In this document: positions 33,699 through 41,509 of the stretch, in pieces
Numbering within the stretch: position 1 is the stretch's first letter
Layout of the letters: each line of letters starts with the position of its first letter
DNA from: Methyloligella solikamskensis
Lineage (GTDB): Bacteria; Pseudomonadota; Alphaproteobacteria; Rhizobiales; Methyloligellaceae
NCBI RefSeq assembly: GCF_042676065.1
Contig: NZ_JBHTJO010000001.1
Coordinates: forward strand, 1,488,001 to 1,552,000
Direction of reading: 5' to 3'
Length of the DNA stretch: 64,000 nt
Made by a program: the position numbers and the translations under genes
Notes under the pieces: generated by a model
Databases searched by the model: none
Told to the model about the DNA's origin: nothing
What the model saw: the letters and a program-made list of their open reading frames with translations, nothing else

Positions 33699-33728
33699 AA
33701 AACGCCGGGTCGAAGGGCCCGGCGTTTT
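33699..33728. terminator. Bidirectional intrinsic terminator between ndk and the P450 gene
   Basis: AAAACGCCGGG (33699-33709) and CCCGGCGTTTT (33718-33728) form a perfect 11-bp stem with an 8-base loop. The A-run on one side and T-run on the other let it work in both directions, which fits convergent ndk and P450 genes. Confidence 0.88.
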
Positions 33729-33755
33729 CGATTCTGAGACTGTCTTGAGACCCGC

Positions 33756-35129
33756 TTAGGCCGTGTCCTCGATCCGGCGGATGCGGAAGGGCAGGCCGCC
33801 CTTCGGCGTGAGCGTCACGGTCGCGTGGATCTTGGGATCCTCCTCGCCGACATATTCCGGCGTGAAGCGGCGCAGCAGCTGCACCAGGGCCAGCGTGTTC
33901 TCGATCTGGGAGAGCGCGCCGCCGATGCAGGAGCGCTTGCCGGCCGCGAAGGGCAGGTAGCTGTATTTCACCCGCTTCTTCATGCGCTCGCGGGAGAACC
34001 GCTCCGGATCGAATTCTTCCGGGTTGTTCCAGAGCTTGTCGGAGTGGTGCAGCACATAGGTGCAGACCACGACCTTGTCGCCCGGATTGATCTTGTGGCC
34101 GTCGATCTCGTCCTCTTCCTGGGCGATGCGGATGAGGGCCCAGACCGGCGGGTAGAGGCGCATGGTCTCCTGGATCACCATACGGGTGTAGGTGAGCTGC
34201 TGAACCTCGTTCCACTCCGGATCGCGGTCGCCGCAGACGGCGTGAGCCTCTTCCCGGATGCGCTGCATGGCTTCCGGATGGGTCGAGAGCAGATAGAGCG
34301 ACCAGGCGAGGGTGAGCGCGGTGGTCTCCGTGCCGGCCCAGAGATACTGCTTCATCTCGTCGACCGCCTGACGGTGGTCGAATTCCGGGAAGTCCGGATT
34401 TTCGGCCGCGTCCTGCAACATGCGCAGCAGGGTTTTCTCGCGATTGTCGATGATCGCGGCGTTCATCACCGAGTCGGGGACCGAATCCCAGATCTCCATG
34501 GCCTTGGCCACGTCGTCCTGGCTGATTTCCTCCAGCTCGCCGTTGACCCGGCGCATGCGGATCGACTTATGGGCGCCCACGTCGGTGTAGGTCTTCACCT
34601 GCTTGAAGATGAAGTGGGGATTGAACGGCATCTCGCGGTCGAAGAGGGCGCGGCAGACCATGTCGGCGGCCAGCGTCCAGGTCTCCTCGACCATCTCGAT
34701 GGTCTCGCCCGACTCGGCGAGCTCGTCCCAGCGCTCCATCTTCGAATTGATGGAGTTCATCAGGTAGGGGAAGTACTCCTCGAACATGCCGGGGTGGAAG
34801 GCGGCCTGCTGAGGCATGCGAATCTTCTGCCAGAGCGCACCGTCGATGGTGATCATGCTCTTGCCGAAAATCGGCCGCAGCCCGTCGAAATACTTGGTGT
34901 AGTTATCGGCGTTCTCGACCAGAACCCGCTGTGCGTGCTCCGGCTTCGCCAGGATCACGATGCGCTGGTTCTTGAGATTGACCGGCATCACGCCGTTGTA
35001 TTTGTCGGTCAGGCGCAGAAGCATCTGCATCGGGTTCTCTTGCGCCAGAAGCGGCGTGAGCTTGAACCAGACGCTCTGCTCTTCACCCAATCCATGTGAC
35101 GGAGCGTAGGTGACTGTCATATCCACCAT
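33756..35129 (-). CDS. Cytochrome P450
   Basis: A 457-residue soluble P450. The I-helix oxygen-binding motif is WAGTETTALT, the K-helix ExxR is QETMRLYPPVW, and the heme loop is LPFAAGKRSCIGGALSQIE with the cysteine ligand. The N terminus lacks a membrane anchor. The general look (CYP4/CYP102-like with PPVWALIR and VLHHSDKLW) suggests a fatty-acid or hydrocarbon hydroxylase, but the subfamily cannot be set from sequence by eye. No ferredoxin or reductase gene is adjacent. Ribosome binding site AAGGGGAAAGG. Confidence 0.93.
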   Translation of the reverse strand: MVDMTVTYAPSHGLGEEQSVWFKLTPLLAQENPMQMLLRLTDKYNGVMPVNLKNQRIVILAKPEHAQRVLVENADNYTKYFDGLRPIFGKSMITIDGALWQKIRMPQQAAFHPGMFEEYFPYLMNSINSKMERWDELAESGETIEMVEETWTLAADMVCRALFDREMPFNPHFIFKQVKTYTDVGAHKSIRMRRVNGELEEISQDDVAKAMEIWDSVPDSVMNAAIIDNREKTLLRMLQDAAENPDFPEFDHRQAVDEMKQYLWAGTETTALTLAWSLYLLSTHPEAMQRIREEAHAVCGDRDPEWNEVQQLTYTRMVIQETMRLYPPVWALIRIAQEEDEIDGHKINPGDKVVVCTYVLHHSDKLWNNPEEFDPERFSRERMKKRVKYSYLPFAAGKRSCIGGALSQIENTLALVQLLRRFTPEYVGEEDPKIHATVTLTPKGGLPFRIRRIEDTA

Positions 35130-35425
35130 TTACGCCTTTCCCCTTATCATGAAGCTCGCGGGTGAGCTCTTTTCCCGGGGCCCCGTTGTCGGTGGCAAAG
35201 CGGCCTCACAGGGCATGCGGGAATAGGACAAGTTCTTGTTCGGCCGACTCATCTGCCGAAGCGTTGAAAAAAGGCGGCCTGTTACTGAGATATTGTATGT
35301 CCTGTAGCACTCTGGACGCCAGATTGTCCATGTTGCCGCTCGGGCGGATGGCCGCAATTTGCTGCGGTGCGGCATGGCTGCCACGCTTGCGCCGATCGGG
35401 GTTGAAAGTTGATGCAAATGACCTA
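35130..35425. other. Gap between purN and the P450 gene
   Basis: About 296 bases upstream of the P450 gene and downstream of purN. It should carry the P450 promoter on the minus strand. No gene, strong hairpin or clear promoter boxes were found. Confidence 0.35.
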
Positions 35426-36076
35426 TCAGGCCCGGTCGTAAGGGGCAGACTCTATTTTTTCTGAATGGTTTACGACGATTTTATCGTCTTCGATGGTGAC
35501 CGCGCCGGAGGCCACCAGCTTCAGGGCATGGGGGTACAGCAGGTGCTCCGCATCCAGGACCCGTGCGGCTAATGTGTCAGGCGTGTCATTATTTAGCACC
35601 GGTACGACCGCCTGATCGACGATCGGGCCCGAATCCATCTCCAAGCGCACCGCATGGACGGTACAGCCGGAAACCGTCATTCCGGCCTCGATCACCCGCT
35701 CATGAGTGTGCAGCCCCTTGAAGGCGGGCAGGAGCGAGGGATGGATGTTGAGATGGCGGTTCCACCAGCTTTTCACAAAGCCTTCCGTGTGCAGCCGCAT
35801 GAAGCCCGCATTGCAGAGGATATCGAGCTCGGCCTTCTTGAGGTTGCGGTCGAGCGCCTCGTCGAAAGCCTCCCGGCTGTCGAAGGTCCGGTGATCGAGG
35901 GCGAGAGTTGGAATGCCGGAATCGGCCGCTTTCTGGAGGCCGGCGGCGTCCGGATTATTCGAGGCGACGAGGACGATCTCGGCCGGGTAATCCGGCTCGT
36001 ATTGGCAGGCTTCGATCAGCGCGTGGAGATTGCTCCCGCGGCCGGAAATGAGAACGCCGACGCGCTTCTTCTCCAT
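35426..36076 (-). CDS. purN: Phosphoribosylglycinamide formyltransferase
   Basis: A 216-residue folate-dependent GAR transformylase of purine synthesis. Motifs are GVLISGRGSNLHALIEAC at the start, the catalytic NIHPSLLPAFKGLHTHERV near residue 105 and EMDSGPIVDQAVVPV with the catalytic aspartate. The ATG at 36076 lies five bases after the purM stop, so the two are one operon (purM-purN), a typical pairing. A TTG nine bases upstream would overlap purM and is less likely. Confidence 0.95.
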   Translation of the reverse strand: MEKKRVGVLISGRGSNLHALIEACQYEPDYPAEIVLVASNNPDAAGLQKAADSGIPTLALDHRTFDSREAFDEALDRNLKKAELDILCNAGFMRLHTEGFVKSWWNRHLNIHPSLLPAFKGLHTHERVIEAGMTVSGCTVHAVRLEMDSGPIVDQAVVPVLNNDTPDTLAARVLDAEHLLYPHALKLVASGAVTIEDDKIVVNHSEKIESAPYDRA

Positions 36077-36081
36077 GGCCC

Positions 36082-37176
36082 TCAAGATCCCCCGAAGTCG
36101 AGGGAACCGCTATAGCGCACCGGCTCGCCGTCTTTTCGCGCCGCAAGGCGTCCGAGGGGGAAGGGCGCAGCACCGGCTGCTTCCAACGCGTGGATGACAG
36201 AGTCTTCCGCTTCCTCTGGGATCACCACGACCATGCCCACACCGCAATTGAAGGTGCGGAGCATCTCGTCCTCGGCGATATTCGCCGTTTCCTTCAGCCA
36301 GCCGAAGACCGGGGCCGGCTCGAGAGCGTCGAGATCGATCTTGGCGACGAGTGTGTCGGGCAGCACCCGGGGAAGGTTCTCGGTGAGCCCGCCGCCGGTG
36401 ATGTGGGCCAGCGCCTTGATCACGCCGAGCTGGCGGTGAACCTCAAGCAGGGGCTTCACATAGATGCTTGTCGGCTCCAGCAGCGCTTCGCCGAGGGATT
36501 TGTCCTTATCGAAGGGGGCGGGGTCGTCCCAGGCGAGGCCCGCCTTCTCCACCACCTTCCGCACCAAGGAGAACCCATTGGAATGGATGCCGGATGAGGG
36601 AAGGCCGAGGATCACATCGCCCGCAGCGAGATCGTCGCTCGGCAGGATCCCATCCCGCTCCACGGCGCCGATGGCGAAGCCGGCGAGATCGTAATCCTCG
36701 CCCGCATAGAGACCCGGCATCTCCGCCGTCTCGCCGCCGATCAGGGCGGCGCCGGCCTGCTTGCAGCCTTCGGCGATGCCGGCGACGATGGTCTCGGCCT
36801 TGTCGGTCTCCAGCTTTCCGCAGGCGAAATAGTCGAGGAAGAAGAGGGGCTCGGCGCCCTGGACCACGAGGTCGTTGACGCACATGGCCACGAGATCGAT
36901 GCCGATGCGTTCGTGATGGCCGGTCTCGATGGCGATCTTGAGCTTGGTGCCGACGCCGTCGGTGGCGGCCACCAGGATCGGGTCCTTGAAGCCGGCTTCC
37001 TTCAGGTCGAACAGCCCGCCGAACCCGCCGAGCGACCCCATGACGCCAGACCGCTTGGTCTTGGCGGCAATCGGACCTATGGCCTTCACCAGGGCGTTGC
37101 CGGCTTCGATGTCGACGCCCGCATCCTTATAGGTGAGGGAGCCGTCGTCTCGTTGGGAATCGGAGTCTGAGGCCAA
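36082..37176 (-). CDS. purM: Phosphoribosylaminoimidazole (AIR) synthetase
   Basis: A 364-residue ATP-dependent cyclo-ligase making AIR from FGAM. Recognisable motifs are LTYKDAGVDIEAGNALVKAI, MGSLGGFGGLFDL, LVAATDGVGTKLKIAIETG, AMCVNDLVVQGAEPLFFLDY and ALIGGETAEMPGLYAGEDYD, followed by SSGIHSNGFSLVRKVVEKAG and ALAHITGGGLTENLPRVLP. Length slightly above the E. coli enzyme (345) because of a short N-terminal extension. First gene of the purMN operon. Confidence 0.96.
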   Translation of the reverse strand: MASDSDSQRDDGSLTYKDAGVDIEAGNALVKAIGPIAAKTKRSGVMGSLGGFGGLFDLKEAGFKDPILVAATDGVGTKLKIAIETGHHERIGIDLVAMCVNDLVVQGAEPLFFLDYFACGKLETDKAETIVAGIAEGCKQAGAALIGGETAEMPGLYAGEDYDLAGFAIGAVERDGILPSDDLAAGDVILGLPSSGIHSNGFSLVRKVVEKAGLAWDDPAPFDKDKSLGEALLEPTSIYVKPLLEVHRQLGVIKALAHITGGGLTENLPRVLPDTLVAKIDLDALEPAPVFGWLKETANIAEDEMLRTFNCGVGMVVVIPEEAEDSVIHALEAAGAAPFPLGRLAARKDGEPVRYSGSLDFGGS

Positions 37177-37259
37177 AGATCGTACCTAAGGATGGCGCCG
37201 CGACAGGGGCGCATAACAAGCGGCCAAGCCGCGCCCCGTCAAGGAGAAGCTGACCTCAC

Positions 37260-38456
37260 CTAGTGCTGATAGAAGCGGGCGAGATGAGATTCGGCGTGGG
37301 CGGCAATCTCGGGGTCCGGGTTTTCAGCCAGACGGTGCAGCACGGGCTCCATCCCTTCCACACGCTCCGGGCGCTCGGTCGCGCACATCATGGCAATCCA
37401 TGACCGGTCCATATCGATCAGCCGGGTGATGAAGCCGGGATCGCCGTCGTAGAATTCGTGGACGTGGAACCAGAAGGCCTGGACGTTGGGGAGGTAGAGC
37501 TCGTCCTCGTCGAGGCTCAAAACTTCGATTACCCATTCGTCGAGGTCGAACTCTTTGAGCCGCTCGTCAGCGGCCAGACTCCCAAGGCCGTAGGATCCGG
37601 TATCGAATCCGCGCACGAAGCCGCCGCAAAGAGCGCGGCGGAGCGCCGGGCGGCGGCTGAGGCTGGTGATGAACGCCGCGAGGCTCGGCGCTGCCTCGTC
37701 CTCCGGAAACGATTCGTCGGCGAAGAGCGCGCCGAGATAGCGCGCCGCGCCGGCCGCCACCATGGGGTGGGGATCGTCGATCAGGGGCAGAATCTCGGCG
37801 GCGCACTGCTCCCATGAGACCGGGTCGGCCTTGTCGGCGAGTATCTCGAGTTCTTCCGCCTTTTCCACGGCTACCCGCATGCCGGGCTGGCCGAGACCGC
37901 GGGCCTCCAGATTGTCCATCCAGTCGTCGAAGACTTTTCGGAAGACCGGATAGCCGTGGGTGGCCACGTCGTAGCAAAGCTTGAAATGGGCGCCGGGGTC
38001 GATTGTCAGGTTGCGTTCGTAGGCGGCGAGAAAGGGAGCGATCTCCCGCTTTGCCGTCTCGACATCCCACGGCACATGCAGCTCCGGAGGCAGCTGGTCG
38101 TCGTTCAGGTCGCCAGGAACCGGTTTGCCCCGGGCCTCGTAGCGCTCCTCCATCTCGCGAATCCATTGCCGCGTATGGGCGTTCCGGTCGTAGAGGCTCT
38201 CTTCAATGGTGCTCGCCGCACAGGCCTGGAGGTGGCCTGCCTGCCAGACCTCCATATTGCCTTGAAAATCCAGCGGCGGGCTGTCAGGTGCAATCCCGAG
38301 AATCCGAAAGCAGAGATCATAGATGCGCTTCAGGCTCTTGCTATCCACATCGCCGGGGATCTCCAAACCCTGGAATGCGGTGACGAGTGCATCGTAATCG
38401 GGCGGAGACAGCCCCGCTTCGAGCTGTTGCAGCGCGTTTTCCAGATCGTTTGTCAT
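37260..38456 (-). CDS. Hypothetical protein, possibly HEAT-like helical
   Basis: A 398-residue acidic protein I cannot place in a family. It is soluble and mostly helical in appearance, and the end (EGMEPVLHRLAENPDPEIAA) and the middle (ILPLIDDPHPMVAAGAARYL) look like HEAT-type repeat units. The ATG at 38456 (MTNDLENALQQLEAG) is preceded by GCAGAGGAC and gives a natural N terminus; the longer frame is not supported. Divergent from the DUF2066 gene and 83 bases after purM start on the same strand. Confidence 0.75.
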   Translation of the reverse strand: MTNDLENALQQLEAGLSPPDYDALVTAFQGLEIPGDVDSKSLKRIYDLCFRILGIAPDSPPLDFQGNMEVWQAGHLQACAASTIEESLYDRNAHTRQWIREMEERYEARGKPVPGDLNDDQLPPELHVPWDVETAKREIAPFLAAYERNLTIDPGAHFKLCYDVATHGYPVFRKVFDDWMDNLEARGLGQPGMRVAVEKAEELEILADKADPVSWEQCAAEILPLIDDPHPMVAAGAARYLGALFADESFPEDEAAPSLAAFITSLSRRPALRRALCGGFVRGFDTGSYGLGSLAADERLKEFDLDEWVIEVLSLDEDELYLPNVQAFWFHVHEFYDGDPGFITRLIDMDRSWIAMMCATERPERVEGMEPVLHRLAENPDPEIAAHAESHLARFYQH

Positions 38457-38688
38457 GTCCTCTGCCTTGCCGTTAAGGCGCCTTTCGGCACCGGGCGGGT
38501 CGAGGGAAGCGATTCTGTCGCGAACGGCGTCATCGTGGCGTCGTTCGCGGAGCATGTTAGACAGCATCCGGTCACAATTTGGCGGAAAAAATGTGAGGTC
38601 TTTTGGGGGTATCGGGGGAAATGCAGCGCACCACTTGTCACGGCGCGCCGGATGGCCTTTCTTTCCGTCGGAATTTCAATTCTTTCGG

Positions 38689-39981
38689 GTGACGAACGTG
38701 CGGTCCTTCTTTCATTTCATCTGCTTGGCGATTCTCGCCGCGGCACCACTTGGCGTTTCGACGGGGGCGGCCCAGGCGGCTGGAAGTCTCTACGACGTCG
38801 AAAAGATCAATGTGGATGTGACGGCCGCCAACGCCGTTGCCGCCCAGAAGAAGGCCATGGCCGAAGCCCAGGCGAAGGGTGCGCAGGTTCTGTTTCGCCG
38901 GCTGGTGTCGCCGGAGGCTTATGACCGGCTGCCGCAGCTCAGCCAGGCGGAGGTAGAATCCCTGGTCACCGGCGTCTCTATCGGCCAGGAGCGCTATTCC
39001 ACGACCCGCTATATCGCCTCGCTCGGCGTGAGCTATAGCGAGCCGGGCGTGCAGCAGCTGCTCGCCAGCTATGGTCTGCCGGTCGAGACTTCCCGCGCCG
39101 CCGAGATTAAGCTTCTGCCTGTGGTGGTCGATCAGACCGGCGCGACGCAAGAGCAGGGCGAGATGGCGAAGGCCTGGCTTGAGGGCTGGGAGAATGTCGA
39201 CCTCGCTCATGCGGTGGCGCCGGCCGATCTGGTGAAGCGGCGCGGCGTGCTCGATCAGCAGCGCCTGTCTGAGATCTTGAACGGCAATATCGACGCCTAC
39301 GAGTTCCTGCAGAACGAGGTCGGCGGGCCACTCGTGATCGCTATCGCCGAGCAGAAGGGCGAGACGCTGTCCACGCGGCTATTTGGGGCTGATGCGGTCA
39401 GCGAAGTCGATCTGATGCAGGACGTGCCGATCGGCGGCGATGTTGATGCGGCCGCCATGACGGCGGCGGAGCAGGGGTTCGCAGCCTTGCAGGACCGCTG
39501 GAAATCCATGCAGTCGGGCGCGGCCACGGCCATGCCGGAAGGCAGCCAGCCGCCGAATTCCGGTGGCGGCGGCTGGTTCAACTTCGGCGGCCGTCAGCAG
39601 CAACAACAGCAGCCGCCGCCGCAGCAGGGCTACCAGCAAGATTACGGGCAAGACTATCAGCAGGATTATCAGCCCGAGCCGCGCAATAATGGAGGCGGCT
39701 GGTTCAATTTCGGCAGCCGAGAGCAAGCAACGCCTCAGCCGCCCGCGGAATACATCGTTGCCCGGGTCGAGTTTCAGGGGCTGATGGGCTGGCAGGAAGC
39801 GCGCAGCCGGCTCTCCAACGTTCCGGGAATCCAGCGCCTGGAGGTGAATTCCTTGTCGCCGCAAGGCGCCTCGATCACCTTCGATTACGCAGGGTCGCTG
39901 AACCGGCTGCAGCAGGATCTGGCCCAGAACGGATTTTCCTTCGAGCCGGGCCAGGGCGAATATGTGCTGCGGGCTTATTAA
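38689..39981 (+). CDS. DUF2066 exported protein with Gln-rich, repeat-flanked linker
   Basis: About 430 residues. The signal peptide is FFHFICLAILAAAPLGVSTG with cleavage near AQA. The DUF2066 domain follows (IGQERYSTTRYIASLGVSYS and KLLPVVVDQTGA). Around residues 285-345 a linker has two copies of a GGGWFNFG(G/S)R unit separated by a Gln/Pro/Tyr-rich stretch. The last 80 residues (YIVARVEFQGLMGWQEARSR) form a second folded domain. GTG 38689 or GTG 38698 is the start; neither has a strong site. Conserved alphaproteobacterial position before the CDP-alcohol transferase and hdaA. Confidence 0.85.
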   Translation: MTNVRSFFHFICLAILAAAPLGVSTGAAQAAGSLYDVEKINVDVTAANAVAAQKKAMAEAQAKGAQVLFRRLVSPEAYDRLPQLSQAEVESLVTGVSIGQERYSTTRYIASLGVSYSEPGVQQLLASYGLPVETSRAAEIKLLPVVVDQTGATQEQGEMAKAWLEGWENVDLAHAVAPADLVKRRGVLDQQRLSEILNGNIDAYEFLQNEVGGPLVIAIAEQKGETLSTRLFGADAVSEVDLMQDVPIGGDVDAAAMTAAEQGFAALQDRWKSMQSGAATAMPEGSQPPNSGGGGWFNFGGRQQQQQQPPPQQGYQQDYGQDYQQDYQPEPRNNGGGWFNFGSREQATPQPPAEYIVARVEFQGLMGWQEARSRLSNVPGIQRLEVNSLSPQGASITFDYAGSLNRLQQDLAQNGFSFEPGQGEYVLRAY

Positions 39982-40059
39982 ACCCGGGCCGTCCGGCGCG
40001 TTTTGCGCGATTGCCGATCTTTTTGTGTTGAGTTCGATTTATTCGGCGGATGCTGAACC

Positions 40060-40674
40060 GTGATCGTGAATATCCCAAATAGCCTGACGCTGGCCCGCAT
40101 CATCGCGGTGCCTTTCGTCGTCTGGCTGATCATCTCCAACGAGATGACCCTGGCGTTCATCCTGTTCCTGCTCGCCGGCGCATCGGACGCAGCCGACGGG
40201 TTCCTGGCTAAGCGCTTCGGCTGGAACACGGAGCTTGGTGCCTATCTCGATCCGATCGCCGACAAGGCGTTGCTGGTCAGCATCTATGTGACGCTGGGCT
40301 TCTCGGGCCATCTTCCCGTCTGGCTGGTGATTGCGGTGGTGAGCCGGGACGTGCTGATCGTCGGCGCCTTCATGTTGTCGTCCATGCTCGGCCGCCCGGT
40401 GGCGGTGCAGCCGATTTTGATCAGCAAGTTCAACACCTTCTTCCAAATCGTTCTGGCAGGCGTCGTGCTCGCGGAGCTCGGTGTCGGGTTCGGGTTGGGC
40501 GGGGTGGTGCAGGTGCTGGCCTGGATCACCGGCATACTGACCATCACTTCGGCGGGCGCCTATTTCTGGGGCTGGCTTGTCTATATGGCCCGCTACGAGC
40601 CCGTGCCCCATCGGCCTGCACGCCGTGCGAAAGGCGTGCGTGGCGCGCAAGGATCCGGGGTCTCGGCGCGATGA
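40060..40674 (+). CDS. CDP-alcohol phosphatidyltransferase family protein
   Basis: A 204-residue membrane enzyme with about five helices. The CDP-alcohol motif is DAADGFLAKRFGWNTELGAY followed by LDPIADKALL, that is D-x2-DG-x2-A-x9-11-G-x3-D-x3-D, with all acidic residues present. The likely product is a phosphatidylglycerophosphate- or cardiolipin-type lipid, but the alcohol acceptor cannot be told. Start is a GTG. The stop overlaps the hdaA start by four bases (ATGA), so the pair is co-translated. Confidence 0.9.
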   Translation: MIVNIPNSLTLARIIAVPFVVWLIISNEMTLAFILFLLAGASDAADGFLAKRFGWNTELGAYLDPIADKALLVSIYVTLGFSGHLPVWLVIAVVSRDVLIVGAFMLSSMLGRPVAVQPILISKFNTFFQIVLAGVVLAELGVGFGLGGVVQVLAWITGILTITSAGAYFWGWLVYMARYEPVPHRPARRAKGVRGAQGSGVSAR

Positions 40675-41348
40675 TGCGGGAGCAGCTCGTTCTGGACCTG
40701 CCGCACCGTGCCGCGCTCGGCGCGGACGATTTCCTGGTGAGCGACTGCAACCGCCTGGCCGTGGAGCTGATCGATGCGTGGCCCGAATGGAGCGCGCCGG
40801 CGCAGCTTCTGGTCGGGCCGCCGGCGAGCGGCAAGACCCATCTGGTGCGGGTGTGGCAGGTCCGTTCCGACGCCATGGCGCTGACTGGGGACGAGGGCGA
40901 GCTTGCGGCGGTTGAGGCCGCGCCGCGCGGCTCGGCCTTCGTCCTGGAAGATGCCGACCGGGCCAGCTTCGGCGAGCAGGCGCTGTTTCACCTTATGAAC
41001 CTGGTGAAGGAGGGCGGGCATTCGCTGCTGATCACGGCGCGTCAGCCGCCTCCGCGCTGGGGGATCGATCTGCCGGATTTGCTCTCGCGGCTCAACGCGC
41101 TGCCGCTGGCCGATATCGGTACGCCGGACGCGCCGCTTCTGAAGACGGTGCTTCTGAAGCATTTCGCCGACCGGCAGCTCAATATCGAGCCGAAGGTACT
41201 GGAGTATCTCGCGCTCCATGTGGATCGCTCCCTGGAGGCGGCCGCGCGGGCGGTGGAGGCGGTGGATCAAGCAGCGCTGGGCTCGGGGCGGAAGATCAGC
41301 CGTCAATTGGCGGCGGAAGCCTTGCGCCACACCCAGCCGACGGAGTAG
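40671..41348 (+). CDS. hdaA: DnaA regulatory inactivator HdaA
   Basis: A 225-residue AAA+ protein of the Hda type. The N-terminal EQLVLDLPH is a sliding-clamp-binding peptide; the P-loop is VGPPASGKTHLVRVWQ; the sensor regions are in AFVLEDADRASFGEQALFHL and LLITARQPPPRWGIDLPDLL with RLNALPLADIG. Hda with the loaded clamp stimulates ATP hydrolysis by DnaA and prevents re-initiation; in Caulobacter-type bacteria it is HdaA. Position after the CDP-alcohol transferase and before ppk is standard. Confidence 0.92.
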   Translation: MMREQLVLDLPHRAALGADDFLVSDCNRLAVELIDAWPEWSAPAQLLVGPPASGKTHLVRVWQVRSDAMALTGDEGELAAVEAAPRGSAFVLEDADRASFGEQALFHLMNLVKEGGHSLLITARQPPPRWGIDLPDLLSRLNALPLADIGTPDAPLLKTVLLKHFADRQLNIEPKVLEYLALHVDRSLEAAARAVEAVDQAALGSGRKISRQLAAEALRHTQPTE

Positions 41349-41509
41349 GCGCTTTTGCCGTCTACCCCGATTGCGGGAGACAGGTGAAAATTCACCCTAA
41401 GCGCCATACTGTAACAGCATTGCAATGGTTGATGGGCATAGCTTGGGGTCGATCCTGCGCCACCCTTTCTGAGCCTGGCGGCCATACCGACATTTGAATC
41501 GAGGCGGTA

